From the NCBI RefSeq assembly GCF_003721225.1, contig NZ_RIZI01000176.1, positions 1 to 34,142 on the forward strand: a stretch of 34,142 nt of DNA. The letters run 5' to 3'. Positions 25,510 through 33,618 of this stretch are shown piece after piece. Position 1 is the first letter of the stretch. Every line of letters begins with the position of its first letter. Both the position numbers and the translations under genes were made by a program. The notes under the pieces were generated by a model. It saw only the letters and a program-made list of their open reading frames with translations. It had not been told where the DNA came from and did no database searches. This DNA comes from Acidithiobacillus sulfuriphilus (GTDB lineage: Bacteria; Pseudomonadota; Gammaproteobacteria; Acidithiobacillales; Acidithiobacillaceae).

Positions 25510-26159
25510 TCCTCGCGGCAGGCCGCGGCGAACGGCTGCGCCCGCTGACGGACCACACCCCCAAGCCGCTGCTGGAAGTGGGTGGCAAAGCCCTCATCAT
25601 TCACCACCTGGAGGCGCTGGCGGCGGCGGGCATCCGCGAGGTCGTCATCAATATCGGTTATCTCGGCGACGCCATCATGGCCGCCCTGGGCGAGCGCCAT
25701 GGTGCTTGCCGCATCCATTACAGTGACGAGCGCGACGGGATATTGGAAACCGGCGGCGCCATCGTCCATGCCCTCCCCCTCCTCGGGGACGGGCCCTTCC
25801 TCTTGGTCAACGCCGACATTTTCACCGATTTCCCTTGGGCAACCCTCCTGCAGGGGGATGACCGTCCCGCCCATCTCGTCCTCGTACCCAATCCGCCCCA
25901 GCACCGGCAAGGCGACTTCGCCCTCAGCGGCGCGCGAGTGGCTTTAGATGCGGAACACCGCCATACTTACGCAGGTATCGCCCGCCTGCATACGGACCTC
26001 TTCCGCCCTTACCCGGCACTGCGCGCGCCGCTGGCCCCCTGGTTGCGTCAATGGATCGCGGCAGGGCAGGTCAGCGGCAGCCTGTATCGCGGGATGTGGC
26101 TGGACGTGGGCACGACGGAACGCCTGCAGGCGGCGCGGGCCTGGTACACGGAGAAATAA
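25497..26159 (+). CDS. murU: N-acetylmuramate alpha-1-phosphate uridylyltransferase (MurU)
   Basis: MurU makes UDP-MurNAc from MurNAc-1-phosphate and UTP, bypassing de novo synthesis and the MurA step inhibited by fosfomycin. The 220-residue nucleotidyltransferase has the signature MILAAGRGERLRPLT (4-18) with TPKPLLEVGGK (20-30), the metal-binding NADIF (about 106-110), and a C-terminal MWLDVGTTERL. The start at 25497 (MRAMILAAG) matches the family; the open frame extends upstream inside amgK. No acyltransferase extension is present, unlike GlmU. Together with amgK it forms the recycling shunt. Confidence 0.92.
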   Translation: MRAMILAAGRGERLRPLTDHTPKPLLEVGGKALIIHHLEALAAAGIREVVINIGYLGDAIMAALGERHGACRIHYSDERDGILETGGAIVHALPLLGDGPFLLVNADIFTDFPWATLLQGDDRPAHLVLVPNPPQHRQGDFALSGARVALDAEHRHTYAGIARLHTDLFRPYPALRAPLAPWLRQWIAAGQVSGSLYRGMWLDVGTTERLQAARAWYTEK

Positions 26160-26164
26160 ACGTC

Positions 26165-26599
26165 ATGGCCTTTGATCCGGAAGTAGTCCACAGCGCCGTC
26201 ACCCTCGATACGGCCACCCGACAGACATTGCGGACGCAGTGGAGCAGCCTCATGGAACTGGCGGTATGGGGCGAGATCAAGAGCAGCCAGATCGGTCTGC
26301 TCCCCAAGCTGCGCAAACGGGCCCTGGACCTCGGCGAGAAATTGCGCTCCTATGCCGGCGACCGGCGCTGGATCCCGCACCCGCGCGAGCAGATCAAAAA
26401 TGCCCTCAGCGGCAGCCTGCAGGTCCGGGAAGCCCTGGATAAGGTGGCAGAACTGGTGCAGGGAGTGGATGGCGGCAACGAGTGTGCGGCCTTCCACTCC
26501 GGTTGGGATGCCCTGCGCCGCACCCTGGAGGCGGATATCGCTCCGCGCGAGGCGCGCCTGGTCAGGCTGCTCGATGCTCAGTATCAAGAGGAAGTATAG
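26165..26599 (+). CDS. Uncharacterised helical protein
   Basis: A 144-residue soluble protein I do not recognise. It looks almost wholly helical, with charged amphipathic segments (LLPKLRKRALDLGEKLRSY, about 45-63; REALDKVAELVQGV, about 87-100) and no signal peptide, membrane segment or obvious catalytic motif. ATG at 26165 is six bases after the murU stop, so it is probably co-transcribed with amgK-murU. Composition is like its neighbours, arguing against recent transfer. A longer in-frame start at 26051 lies inside murU and is less likely. Confidence 0.6.
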   Translation: MAFDPEVVHSAVTLDTATRQTLRTQWSSLMELAVWGEIKSSQIGLLPKLRKRALDLGEKLRSYAGDRRWIPHPREQIKNALSGSLQVREALDKVAELVQGVDGGNECAAFHSGWDALRRTLEADIAPREARLVRLLDAQYQEEV

Positions 26600-26607
26600 G
26601 AAAAATC

Positions 26608-26883
26608 ATGAAAATCATTTACGCGCTCGTCGTTATTGGCGCCCTCGCCGTTATTGCCGCCCTGGTCTGGTGGGGAAGGGAAGAAGAAGGGACCGTCGCC
26701 AACGACCAGTCCGTGCGTTGGTATCAGGCGCACCCCGACGCCCTGGCGGCGGAGAATCTCAAATGCTGGAAACTGGTCAGGAAAGCATCCTTTGCGGATG
26801 TGGACCAAGTGATGGCCGCCCATCCTCATTGCAAGATCGTCTACCAGGCCGTCGAAATACAGGATGGGGAGGGGGAACAATGA
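26608..26883 (+). CDS. Small single-span membrane protein with WYxxHP motif
   Basis: A 91-residue protein with an N-terminal hydrophobic segment (about 3-23) followed directly by WWGREEE, then a periplasm-facing region of about 65 residues. The block VRWYQAHPDALAAENLKC (36-53) recalls the WYxxHPxxxxxxxxxC pattern of small EexN-type entry-exclusion lipoproteins, but there is no lipobox and no conjugation gene nearby, so the resemblance may be superficial. Three periplasmic-side cysteine/histidine positions (KCW, HPHCK) may matter. Its TGA overlaps the kdsD ATG (ATGA), so it is translated together with Kdo synthesis genes. Confidence 0.65.
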   Translation: MKIIYALVVIGALAVIAALVWWGREEEGTVANDQSVRWYQAHPDALAAENLKCWKLVRKASFADVDQVMAAHPHCKIVYQAVEIQDGEGEQ

Positions 26884-27887
26884 GCGTATTCCCCAGCGAC
26901 GCACGCAGTTCCCCCACAAGTGCAGAATCGCTCTGCCGGCTGGGACGGGAAGTGCTGCGCCTGGAAGCCGCCGCAGTAGCCGCCCTGGAGGCCCGCATTG
27001 ACGGTCAATTTGCCCATGCCTGCGAAATCCTCCTCGCCTGCCCGGGACGCATCGTGGTGAGCGGCATGGGCAAGTCGGGCATCATCGCCAAAAAGATTGC
27101 CGCCACCCTGGCCAGCACCGGCAGTCCCGCCCTCTTCCTCCATCCGGCCGAAGGCAGCCATGGCGATCTCGGCATGCTGACCCGCCAGGACTGCCTCCTG
27201 GCCCTCTCCAATTCCGGCGAGACTGCGGAACTGCTGGCCATCCTGCCCGTGGCCAAACGCCTGGGCGTCCCCCTCCTTGCCATGACCGGCAATCCCCAGT
27301 CCACCCTGGCGCGGGTCGCCGATTGCCACCTCGACTGTGCCGTGGAACGCGAGGCCTGCCCCCTCAATCTCGCCCCCACCGCCTCCACCACCGCCACCCT
27401 CGCCATGGGCGACGCCCTGGCCATGGCGCTCCTGCAGGCCCGCGGTTTCTCCGCCGACGACTTCGCCCTCTCCCACCCCGGCGGCAGCCTGGGCAAACGA
27501 CTGTTGCTGCGGGTCCAGGATCTCATGCATTGCGGCGCGGCCCTGCCCAAGGTCGCGCCCGCCACCCCCCTCCGCGAGGCGGTGCTGGAAATCAGCGGCA
27601 AAGGGCTGGGGATGACCGCCGTATGCGATGACCAGGAGCGGATTCTCGGCATCTTTACCGACGGGGATCTGCGCCGCGCCCTGAGCCGGGAACATGATCT
27701 CTGGGATCAGCCCATGGCCGAACTGGCCCACCCGCACCCGCAGACCATCGCCCCCGAGGCGCTGGCGGCGGAAGCCCTGGCCATGATGGAAAAACACCGC
27801 ATCGGGGCGTTGCTGGTGGCAGGCAGTGACGGCCGTTTGCTGGGCGCATTGAACATGCACGATCTCCTTCGTGCAGGCATCGTATGA
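26880..27887 (+). CDS. kdsD: Arabinose-5-phosphate isomerase (KpsF/GutQ family)
   Basis: KdsD interconverts ribulose-5-phosphate and arabinose-5-phosphate, the first step to Kdo. The 335-residue protein has a SIS sugar-isomerase domain (about 35-175: VVSGMGKSGIIAKKIAATLASTG, split here at about 58-80; HPAEGSHGDLGML; LSNSGETAEL) and a C-terminal CBS pair (about 210-335). Length matches E. coli (328). ATG at 26880 overlaps the preceding stop (ATGA). The next gene is kdsC, the usual partner. Confidence 0.95.
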   Translation: MSVFPSDARSSPTSAESLCRLGREVLRLEAAAVAALEARIDGQFAHACEILLACPGRIVVSGMGKSGIIAKKIAATLASTGSPALFLHPAEGSHGDLGMLTRQDCLLALSNSGETAELLAILPVAKRLGVPLLAMTGNPQSTLARVADCHLDCAVEREACPLNLAPTASTTATLAMGDALAMALLQARGFSADDFALSHPGGSLGKRLLLRVQDLMHCGAALPKVAPATPLREAVLEISGKGLGMTAVCDDQERILGIFTDGDLRRALSREHDLWDQPMAELAHPHPQTIAPEALAAEALAMMEKHRIGALLVAGSDGRLLGALNMHDLLRAGIV

Positions 27888-27898
27888 AGGAGCAGCCC

Positions 27899-28447
27899 AT
27901 GGCCGAAGCCAGTCCGGAGATCCTCGCCGCAGCCCGCCGGATCCGCCTCCTGATCCTCGATGTGGACGGCGTGCTCACCGACGGCCGCCTTACCCTGGAT
28001 GCCGACGGCAATGAAAACAAGACGTTCCATGTGCGCGACGGACACGGCATCAAGCTGCTCCATGCCCAGGGCACGGAGGTGTCCATCATCACCGCCCGCC
28101 ACTCCCCGGCCCTGGCCTACCGCGCCCACGAACTGGGTATTCATCGCGTCTACCAGGGCTATCAGGACAAGTGCCTGGCCTACACCGAACTCAAGATCTC
28201 CCTGGGGCTGGAGGATGAAGCGGTCGCCTACATGGGTGACGACCTGCTCGACCTCCCCATCCTCATTCGCGCCGGTCTGGCAGCCGCCCCTGCGGACGCC
28301 CATAGCGAAGTCCTGAAACGTGTCCACTGGCACAGCCGCCTAGGCGGTGGGAGGGGCGCCGTGCGCGAACTCTGCGATCTTCTGCTGCAGGCCCAGGGCC
28401 ACTGGTCCACCATCCTGCAAGGCTATCTGGAGCGCGAGCCGCGATGA
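27899..28447 (+). CDS. kdsC: 3-deoxy-D-manno-octulosonate-8-phosphate phosphatase (KdsC)
   Basis: KdsC removes phosphate from Kdo-8-phosphate. The 182-residue HAD-family enzyme has motif I DVDGVLTDG (21-29; Asp21 nucleophile, Asp23 acid/base), motif II around TARHSP, and the metal-binding motif YMGDDLLDLP. ATG at 27899 is preferred because AAGGAG lies six bases upstream; an ATG at 27884 overlapping the kdsD stop (ATGA) is in frame and would add five residues. The GGGRGAVRE tail near the C-terminus is typical and completes the active site of the tetramer. Confidence 0.95.
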   Translation: MAEASPEILAAARRIRLLILDVDGVLTDGRLTLDADGNENKTFHVRDGHGIKLLHAQGTEVSIITARHSPALAYRAHELGIHRVYQGYQDKCLAYTELKISLGLEDEAVAYMGDDLLDLPILIRAGLAAAPADAHSEVLKRVHWHSRLGGGRGAVRELCDLLLQAQGHWSTILQGYLEREPR

Positions 28448-28998
28448 GACCCCTGCACCTGCCCTCGCCGGGGCTGCTCCTCCTCAGCCTGGGGCTGGCC
28501 GCCGCGGTCTGGTTCTCGTGGCCCAAGCATCCCTTGCCGCTCCCCCGCATCGACTGGCATGGCCAGATCCGCCGCGGCGACCAGGCCGCCGAAGACGTGA
28601 TCATGCGCCAGTACACGGCAACAGGCGCTCTCGACCTCCTGGCCACGGCGCAAACGGCCTGGCATGATCCGGAAAATCATGAAACGCTGCTCCGCGGCAT
28701 CACGGTGCGGCGTTTCCGTGCCAACGGGACCATGGACCTGCAGGCCGAGCATGGCCGGATGGATGATCGCAGCCGGCTGTTGACCCTCTGGGGCCATGTC
28801 ATCGCCGGCATGCCGCCGGACACCCGGCTCCTCACCGAGAGGGTGCATTACGATCCGCGAACAGGCATCATCACTACCCGGCAGGCGGTGCGCCTGGAGC
28901 GCGGCGCCAACTGGATAACGGGAGTGGGCCTGTGGGCCTCGGTGAAGGCGGAGCAAATGAACATCCTCCATGATGTACGAGGCGTCTATGCGCCATAA
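28444..28998 (+). CDS. lptC: LPS export protein LptC
   Basis: LptC is a bitopic inner-membrane protein that passes LPS from LptB2FG to LptA. The 184-residue protein has an N-terminal membrane segment (about 8-25, SPGLLLLSLGLAAAVWF) and a periplasmic jellyroll (about 50-180), including LRGITVRRF and LTERVHYDPRTGIITTRQAV. The sequence is typical though divergent, as is usual for LptC. ATG overlaps the kdsC stop, and its 3' end overlaps lptA by 11 bases. Position between kdsC and lptA is decisive for the name. Confidence 0.9.
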   Translation: MRPLHLPSPGLLLLSLGLAAAVWFSWPKHPLPLPRIDWHGQIRRGDQAAEDVIMRQYTATGALDLLATAQTAWHDPENHETLLRGITVRRFRANGTMDLQAEHGRMDDRSRLLTLWGHVIAGMPPDTRLLTERVHYDPRTGIITTRQAVRLERGANWITGVGLWASVKAEQMNILHDVRGVYAP

Positions 28999-29515
28999 GG
29001 GACTCTTTTTACTATTGATCACCTGCGCAGCGGCCAGTGCCTGGGCAGCCCAGGCACCAGCGCTGAACGGCGGCCTGGGCAAAGGCCCCGTCCATATCAG
29101 CGCCGATAGCCTGCATGCCGAAAACCAGCCGCGCCAGCAGGCCGTCTACACCGGCAAGGTGGTCATGACCCAGGGCGACGTGGTCATCAACGCCCAGACC
29201 CTGACCATCGACGCCGCCCAAGGCAAGATCCAGAAGGCCACGGCCGTCGGCAGTCCCGTCACCTTCACCATGTCCGCCGCCCAGCGCCACGGCTACGGCA
29301 ACATCCTCGTCTACCTGCCCGACAGCGCCGAGATCATCCTCACCGGCAACGCCCATCTCTGGCAGGAGAAAAACGAGGTCAGCGGGGAGCGCATCGTGTA
29401 TTTCCTGCAGGATCAGCAAACCCGGGTGACCGCCGTCCCGGGGCAACGCGTGCAGTCCGTGTTCTATCCGGCGGCAGCCAACCGCTCCGCAAGCGGTAAT
29501 GGCAAGAAGCCATGA
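28988..29515 (+). CDS. lptA: LPS-binding periplasmic bridge protein LptA
   Basis: LptA polymerises into the periplasmic bridge for LPS. The 175-residue protein has a signal peptide ([20 protein letters not shown], cleavage about residue 20), the OstA/LptA domain ([17 protein letters not shown], about 35-51; [12 protein letters not shown], about 56-67), and a C-terminal [10 protein letters not shown] at 28988 was chosen because it starts the signal peptide; an ATG 18 bases upstream would add six residues. Its stop overlaps lptB (ATGA). Confidence 0.94.
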   Translation: MRHKGLFLLLITCAAASAWAAQAPALNGGLGKGPVHISADSLHAENQPRQQAVYTGKVVMTQGDVVINAQTLTIDAAQGKIQKATAVGSPVTFTMSAAQRHGYGNILVYLPDSAEIILTGNAHLWQEKNEVSGERIVYFLQDQQTRVTAVPGQRVQSVFYPAAANRSASGNGKKP

Positions 29516-30237
29516 ACGACAGGCTGGTGGCCCAGGGACTGGAAAAAGGCTATCGCCGCCGCACCGTCGTGCGCGACGTCTCCCTGGAGGTGGGGGCGGG
29601 AGAAGTGGTGGGCCTCCTCGGCCCCAATGGCGCCGGCAAGACCACCACCTTTTACATGATCGTGGGGCTGGTGCGCCCGGATCGCGGCCACATCCTTCTC
29701 CATGATCGCGACATCACCACCCTGCCCATGCACCAGCGGGCGCGTATGGGGCTGGGTTATCTGCCCCAGGAGCCTTCGGTTTTCCGGCAAATGAGCGCCG
29801 CCGACAATATCCTCGCGGTCCTGGAAACGCTGCCCCTCGACGGCGTGGGGCGGGCCGAGCATCTGGAACGGCTCCTCAGTGAACTGCACCTGCAGGCCCT
29901 GCGCGACACCAAGGGGCACAGCCTCTCGGGCGGGGAACGACGGCGCGTGGAGATTGCCCGGGCCTTGGCCCTCGAACCCCGGTTCATACTTCTGGACGAA
30001 CCCTTCGCCGGCATCGATCCCATTTCGGTCCTGGAGATCCAGCGGCTGATCCAGGACTTGCGGGATCGCGGTATCGGCATCCTCATCACCGATCACAATG
30101 TGCGCGAAACGCTCGGGATCTGTGAACGCGCCTACATCCTCCATGATGGCATGGTCCTCACCGCCGGCAGCCCGCAGGAGATTGTCAATGACGCCATGGT
30201 GCGTAAAGTCTATCTGGGAGATCAATTCCATATCTAA
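29512..30237 (+). CDS. lptB: LPS export ABC transporter ATP-binding protein LptB
   Basis: LptB powers LPS extraction with LptF/LptG (which are not in this window). The 241-residue ATPase has Walker A GPNGAGKT (37-44), Q-loop LPQEPSVFR (84-92), signature LSGGE (138-142), Walker B with DEP (162-164) in [13 protein letters not shown], and the switch His in ITDHNVRET. This DHNVRETL block is diagnostic for LptB. Length equals E. coli LptB. rpoN follows after 12 bases, the conserved order. Confidence 0.97.
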   Translation: MNDRLVAQGLEKGYRRRTVVRDVSLEVGAGEVVGLLGPNGAGKTTTFYMIVGLVRPDRGHILLHDRDITTLPMHQRARMGLGYLPQEPSVFRQMSAADNILAVLETLPLDGVGRAEHLERLLSELHLQALRDTKGHSLSGGERRRVEIARALALEPRFILLDEPFAGIDPISVLEIQRLIQDLRDRGIGILITDHNVRETLGICERAYILHDGMVLTAGSPQEIVNDAMVRKVYLGDQFHI

Positions 30238-30249
30238 GTTGAAGAGATC

Positions 30250-31683
30250 ATGAAGCAAGGTCTAGAACTCAAACTCGGCCAACATCTGGCCATGACCCCC
30301 CAACTGCAACAGGCTATTCGTCTGCTGCAGCTTTCTACGGTGGATCTGCAACAGGAAATCCAGAGCATGCTGGAGAGCAACCCGCTGCTGGACGAGGAGG
30401 CTAGCGGAGACGTGGCCGGCGAGGAAGCGACGGGTGCTCCGGAGCCGGGTACCGCCATGGATCAGGACCGCCAGATCGACCTCTCGGCCGACGCCACGCT
30501 CCCGGAAGAACTGCCCCTCGACAGCCAGTGGGACGACGTATTCGACCTCGGCCTCCCGGCCACGGCTGCCGCCCCCGACGAGGATCTTCCCGACTTTGAA
30601 TCCCGCAACAGCAACCCGCAAAGCCTCCAGGATTATCTGCGCTGGCAGGCCAATATGACCCATTTCACCGGCAGCGAACGCAATATTGCCGAAGTCATCA
30701 TCGACTCCATCGATGAACGGGGCTATCTCGGCACCGATCCAGGTGAGATGGCGACATTGCTCGATGTCGGTGAAGAACAAATCCGTGCGGTGCTGCAGCA
30801 GATCCAGCAATTCGACCCACCCGGAGTGGCGGCGCGCGACCTCAGCGAATGCCTGGCCCTGCAATTGCAGGCGTTGGCCGACAGCGAGGGCAGCGCCGCC
30901 CTCGCCCTGCGCATCGTCCGGGAGCATCTCCAGACCTTGGGCCGCCATGATTATGCGCGGCTCTGCCAGGTCCTCGGCGTCGATGAGACCGCCCTCCGCC
31001 CCGCCCTTGCCCTCATCGCCTCCCTCAACCCCAAGCCGGGAGAGAACATCGGCGGCGAGAGCACCGAGTATGTCATCCCCGATGTCATCGTCCGCCGCGT
31101 GGGCGCGCGGCTGCGCGTCGAACTCAACCCCGAGGCCATGCCGCGCTTGCGCATCAACCGCCATTACGCCGACATGGCCGGCGGCAAGGACGCCACCCAC
31201 AAATATATCCAGGACCACCTCAACGAGGCGCGCTGGTTCATCAAAAGTCTGCAAAGCCGCCAGGAAACCGTGCTCAAGGTGGCCAGCGCCATTGTCGAGC
31301 GGCAGAAAGACTTCTTTGAGCACGGCCCGGAATCCATGCGCCCCATGGTCCTGCGCCACATTGCCGAAGCGGTGGAGATGCATGAATCCACGGTCTCGCG
31401 GGTCACCAACCAGAAATACATGATCACTCCCCGCGGACTCTTCGAATTCAAGTATTTCTTTTCCAGCCACGTCAGCACCGACAATGGCGGCGCTGCCTCG
31501 GCCACTGCCATCCGCGCCCTCATCATCAAGCTCATCCAGGCCGAAGACCCGCGCCATCCCCTGAGTGATGCGGAGATCGCCAAAATCCTCGCCGATCAGG
31601 GCGTGCAGATTGCCCGGCGCACGGTGGCCAAGTATCGCGAAGGGGAAAACCTTCCCCCCGCCAGCCAGCGCCGGCGCCTGTGA
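30250..31683 (+). CDS. rpoN: RNA polymerase sigma-54 factor
   Basis: Sigma-54 directs transcription from -24/-12 promoters with enhancer-binding ATPases. The 477-residue protein has the Gln/Leu-rich region I (residues 1-50: LKLGQHLAMTPQLQQAIRLL and following), an acidic region II (about 55-120), the core-binding domain (about 120-290), the HTH region, and the RpoN box ARRTVAKYRE near the C-terminus (about 457-466). All landmarks are in order. Start ATG has GAAGAG upstream. No classical -24/-12 promoter was recognised in the window. Confidence 0.97.
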   Translation: MKQGLELKLGQHLAMTPQLQQAIRLLQLSTVDLQQEIQSMLESNPLLDEEASGDVAGEEATGAPEPGTAMDQDRQIDLSADATLPEELPLDSQWDDVFDLGLPATAAAPDEDLPDFESRNSNPQSLQDYLRWQANMTHFTGSERNIAEVIIDSIDERGYLGTDPGEMATLLDVGEEQIRAVLQQIQQFDPPGVAARDLSECLALQLQALADSEGSAALALRIVREHLQTLGRHDYARLCQVLGVDETALRPALALIASLNPKPGENIGGESTEYVIPDVIVRRVGARLRVELNPEAMPRLRINRHYADMAGGKDATHKYIQDHLNEARWFIKSLQSRQETVLKVASAIVERQKDFFEHGPESMRPMVLRHIAEAVEMHESTVSRVTNQKYMITPRGLFEFKYFFSSHVSTDNGGAASATAIRALIIKLIQAEDPRHPLSDAEIAKILADQGVQIARRTVAKYREGENLPPASQRRRL

Positions 31684-31795
31684 AACCGGTGCGCGAGAAA
31701 GGCTGCATGAAACGGGCGAAGGCGGTACACTGGACACTCCAGCCCCTGGCAGCAACGGGGACGAACACGTCAACCACCATTGCGAGGAGGGAACC

Positions 31796-32137
31796 ATGCA
31801 ACTCACCATCACCGGACAACACCTGGACCTCACCGATGCCCTCAAAAGCTATGTCACCGAGAAACTGGGGCGCGTCGACCATTATTTCGATCATGTCATC
31901 GACGGTCACGCCGTACTCCGGTACATGGCCCACGAAAAGCTCTCCAATTCCGCAGAAGTGACGGTGCATGCCCCGGGCCATACCTTCCACGCCGAGAGCG
32001 AGGATCAGGATATGTATGCGGCCATCGACCTGCTCGCCGACAAGCTGGAGGCCCAGGTGCGCAGCCACAAGGAGAAGCTGACGGACCGGCGTAACGATCA
32101 TCAGGTGCCGCTCACGGCGGCCGCCGAGACGGACTGA
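31796..32137 (+). CDS. hpf: Ribosome hibernation-promoting factor (short form)
   Basis: A 113-residue HPF/YfiA-family protein that dimerises or inactivates ribosomes in stationary phase. The start MQLTITGQHLDLTDALKSYV and the block SAEVTVHAPGHTFHAESED are characteristic. It lacks the long C-terminal dimerisation domain, so it is the short gamma-type form. GAGGAGG lies seven bases before ATG at 31796; the frame is open further upstream into rpoN and that part is rejected. The 112-base gap after rpoN has a possible -10 TACACT at 31726-31731, so hpf may also have its own promoter. Confidence 0.93.
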   Translation: MQLTITGQHLDLTDALKSYVTEKLGRVDHYFDHVIDGHAVLRYMAHEKLSNSAEVTVHAPGHTFHAESEDQDMYAAIDLLADKLEAQVRSHKEKLTDRRNDHQVPLTAAAETD

Positions 32138-32145
32138 TCGCCATC

Positions 32146-32598
32146 ATGGCAGCCCTTGAGATTCCGGTGGCGGCCATTCGTCTCGATGCGCCGCTGCGCA
32201 CCGGCGCCGAGGCGCTGACCGCCCTGGCCGAACTCCTGGCGCCTGCGGCGGGACGCCCCGCAGCCCAGATAGCCCAGGCGCTGCAGGAGCGGGAAGGCCA
32301 GGGTTCCACGGGCATCGGTCACGGCGTGGCCCTTCCCCATGCCCGCCTGGAAGGCCTCACGGAGGTGGCCATAGCCGCCCTGCGCAGCGCCAGGGGGCTG
32401 CCCTTTGCCGCGCCCGATGGGGAGGATGTGCAATTGTTCATTGCCGTCCTCGTCCCCAGAAGCGCGCCCACCATCCACCTCGAAACCCTTTCCGCCCTCG
32501 CCGCCCGCCTGGCCGATGCCGGGCTCCGGGAAAGGCTGCGCAGTACCGGCGATGCCACCGATTTTCAGCAGCAACTAATAGCAGCCCCTGCAGGGTGA
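32146..32598 (+). CDS. ptsN: PTS IIA-like nitrogen-regulatory protein PtsN
   Basis: PtsN (EIIA-Ntr) is the terminal phospho-acceptor of the nitrogen PTS and regulates potassium uptake, metabolism and envelope enzymes. The 150-residue protein has the phosphorylation site GHGVALPHARLEG (58-70), with His65 the likely phospho-histidine. The GxGxGVA.PH pattern matches E. coli His73. No EIIB/C genes are visible. It follows hpf by eight bases, as in most rpoN clusters. Confidence 0.93.
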   Translation: MAALEIPVAAIRLDAPLRTGAEALTALAELLAPAAGRPAAQIAQALQEREGQGSTGIGHGVALPHARLEGLTEVAIAALRSARGLPFAAPDGEDVQLFIAVLVPRSAPTIHLETLSALAARLADAGLRERLRSTGDATDFQQQLIAAPAG

Positions 32599-32667
32599 TG
32601 CCCGTGTCGTTCCCACTATGCCCCAGCCAAGGGGGCACCATCCCGTCGGCGGGGAGGGAATAGCTCT

Positions 32668-33618
32668 ATGCCGCTGCAACCCCTTGAGCGTCGGATTACG
32701 CTGCGCACGCTCTATCACGCCATGCGTTCGGATCTGCGCTGGCACTGGCTACAGGGTCAAGAGTTGGGTGAGCGCTTCCTCAGCGGCGATCCTTGGGCCG
32801 ACCAGGACGCCGGCGGCGCCGCCCTGGTCGGCTTCTTCAATTTTATCCGCCCCCACGCCATCCAGGTGCTGGGACGGACCGAACTGGCATACCTGGAACA
32901 AAGCGGCGAAGGGATCGATCATTTTTTCCCGCCGGCGCTCCTGGCCCTGGTCATCGGCGAAAGACAGCCGGTGCCGGCCCTCCTCCTGGAGCAGCTCCGG
33001 CAAAGGAACATCGCCCTCTTCGTCACCCATCTGGGAGCCCGGCATGTGCTCTCGCGTCTGCAGCATTACCTATATCGCGTCCTGGCGGCACGGCAACTGG
33101 TCCATGGCGTACTGGTGGACGTCCTCGGCCTCGGCATCCTCCTGCAGGGGGAAGCCGGCATCGGCAAAAGCGAACTGGCCCTGGAACTGGTGAGCCGCGG
33201 CCATCGTCTCATTGCCGACGACAGCGTGCTCTGCATTCGCACCGCACCCGATGTAATCAGCGGCGAATGCCCCCCGCCCCTGCGCAACTTCCTCGAAGTG
33301 CGGGGCCTGGGGATCATCAATATCCGCGACCTCTTCGGCGCCGCGGCCATTGCCCGTTCCAAACGGGTACGCCTCGTGGTGGAGATCAAGCGTATGGATG
33401 ACACGGAAATGGCGGATATGGACCGTCTGCAAGGCGCCGTCGGTCACCTTGACATCCTCGACGTCCTGCTGCCGCTGCTGCGGCTGCCCGTGACACCGGC
33501 CCGCAATCTCGCCGTGCTGGTGGAAGCCGCGGCGCGCAGCCAGTATCTCAAGGAGTCCGGGGTCGACATGCTGGCCGATTTCGATGCCCAGGTACGGCGC
33601 GCCGCTGCGGAGGAATGA
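32668..33618 (+). CDS. hprK: HPr kinase/phosphorylase
   Basis: HprK phosphorylates and dephosphorylates a serine of HPr in response to metabolites. The 316-residue protein has an N-terminal domain (1-130), the His146 region (VHGVLVDVLGLGILLQ), Walker A GEAGIGKS (161-168), catalytic Asp184-Asp185 (LIADDSV), and the HprK signature EVRGLGIINIRDLFG (210-224). GGGAGGGAA precedes the start. It sits between ptsN and rapZ, an arrangement known in beta-proteobacteria and some others. HPr itself is not in the window and may lie just beyond rapZ. Confidence 0.95.
   Translation: MPLQPLERRITLRTLYHAMRSDLRWHWLQGQELGERFLSGDPWADQDAGGAALVGFFNFIRPHAIQVLGRTELAYLEQSGEGIDHFFPPALLALVIGERQPVPALLLEQLRQRNIALFVTHLGARHVLSRLQHYLYRVLAARQLVHGVLVDVLGLGILLQGEAGIGKSELALELVSRGHRLIADDSVLCIRTAPDVISGECPPPLRNFLEVRGLGIINIRDLFGAAAIARSKRVRLVVEIKRMDDTEMADMDRLQGAVGHLDILDVLLPLLRLPVTPARNLAVLVEAAARSQYLKESGVDMLADFDAQVRRAAAEE

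Noticed and set aside
26608..26883. Calling the 91-residue membrane protein an EexN entry-exclusion lipoprotein.
   Set aside because: There is no lipobox and no conjugation gene; the WYxxHP similarity alone is too weak.
31684..31795. A sigma-54 promoter before hpf (CTGGCAGC at about 31744).
   Set aside because: The -12 TTGC element is missing at the required spacing; only a weak sigma-70-like TACACT is present.
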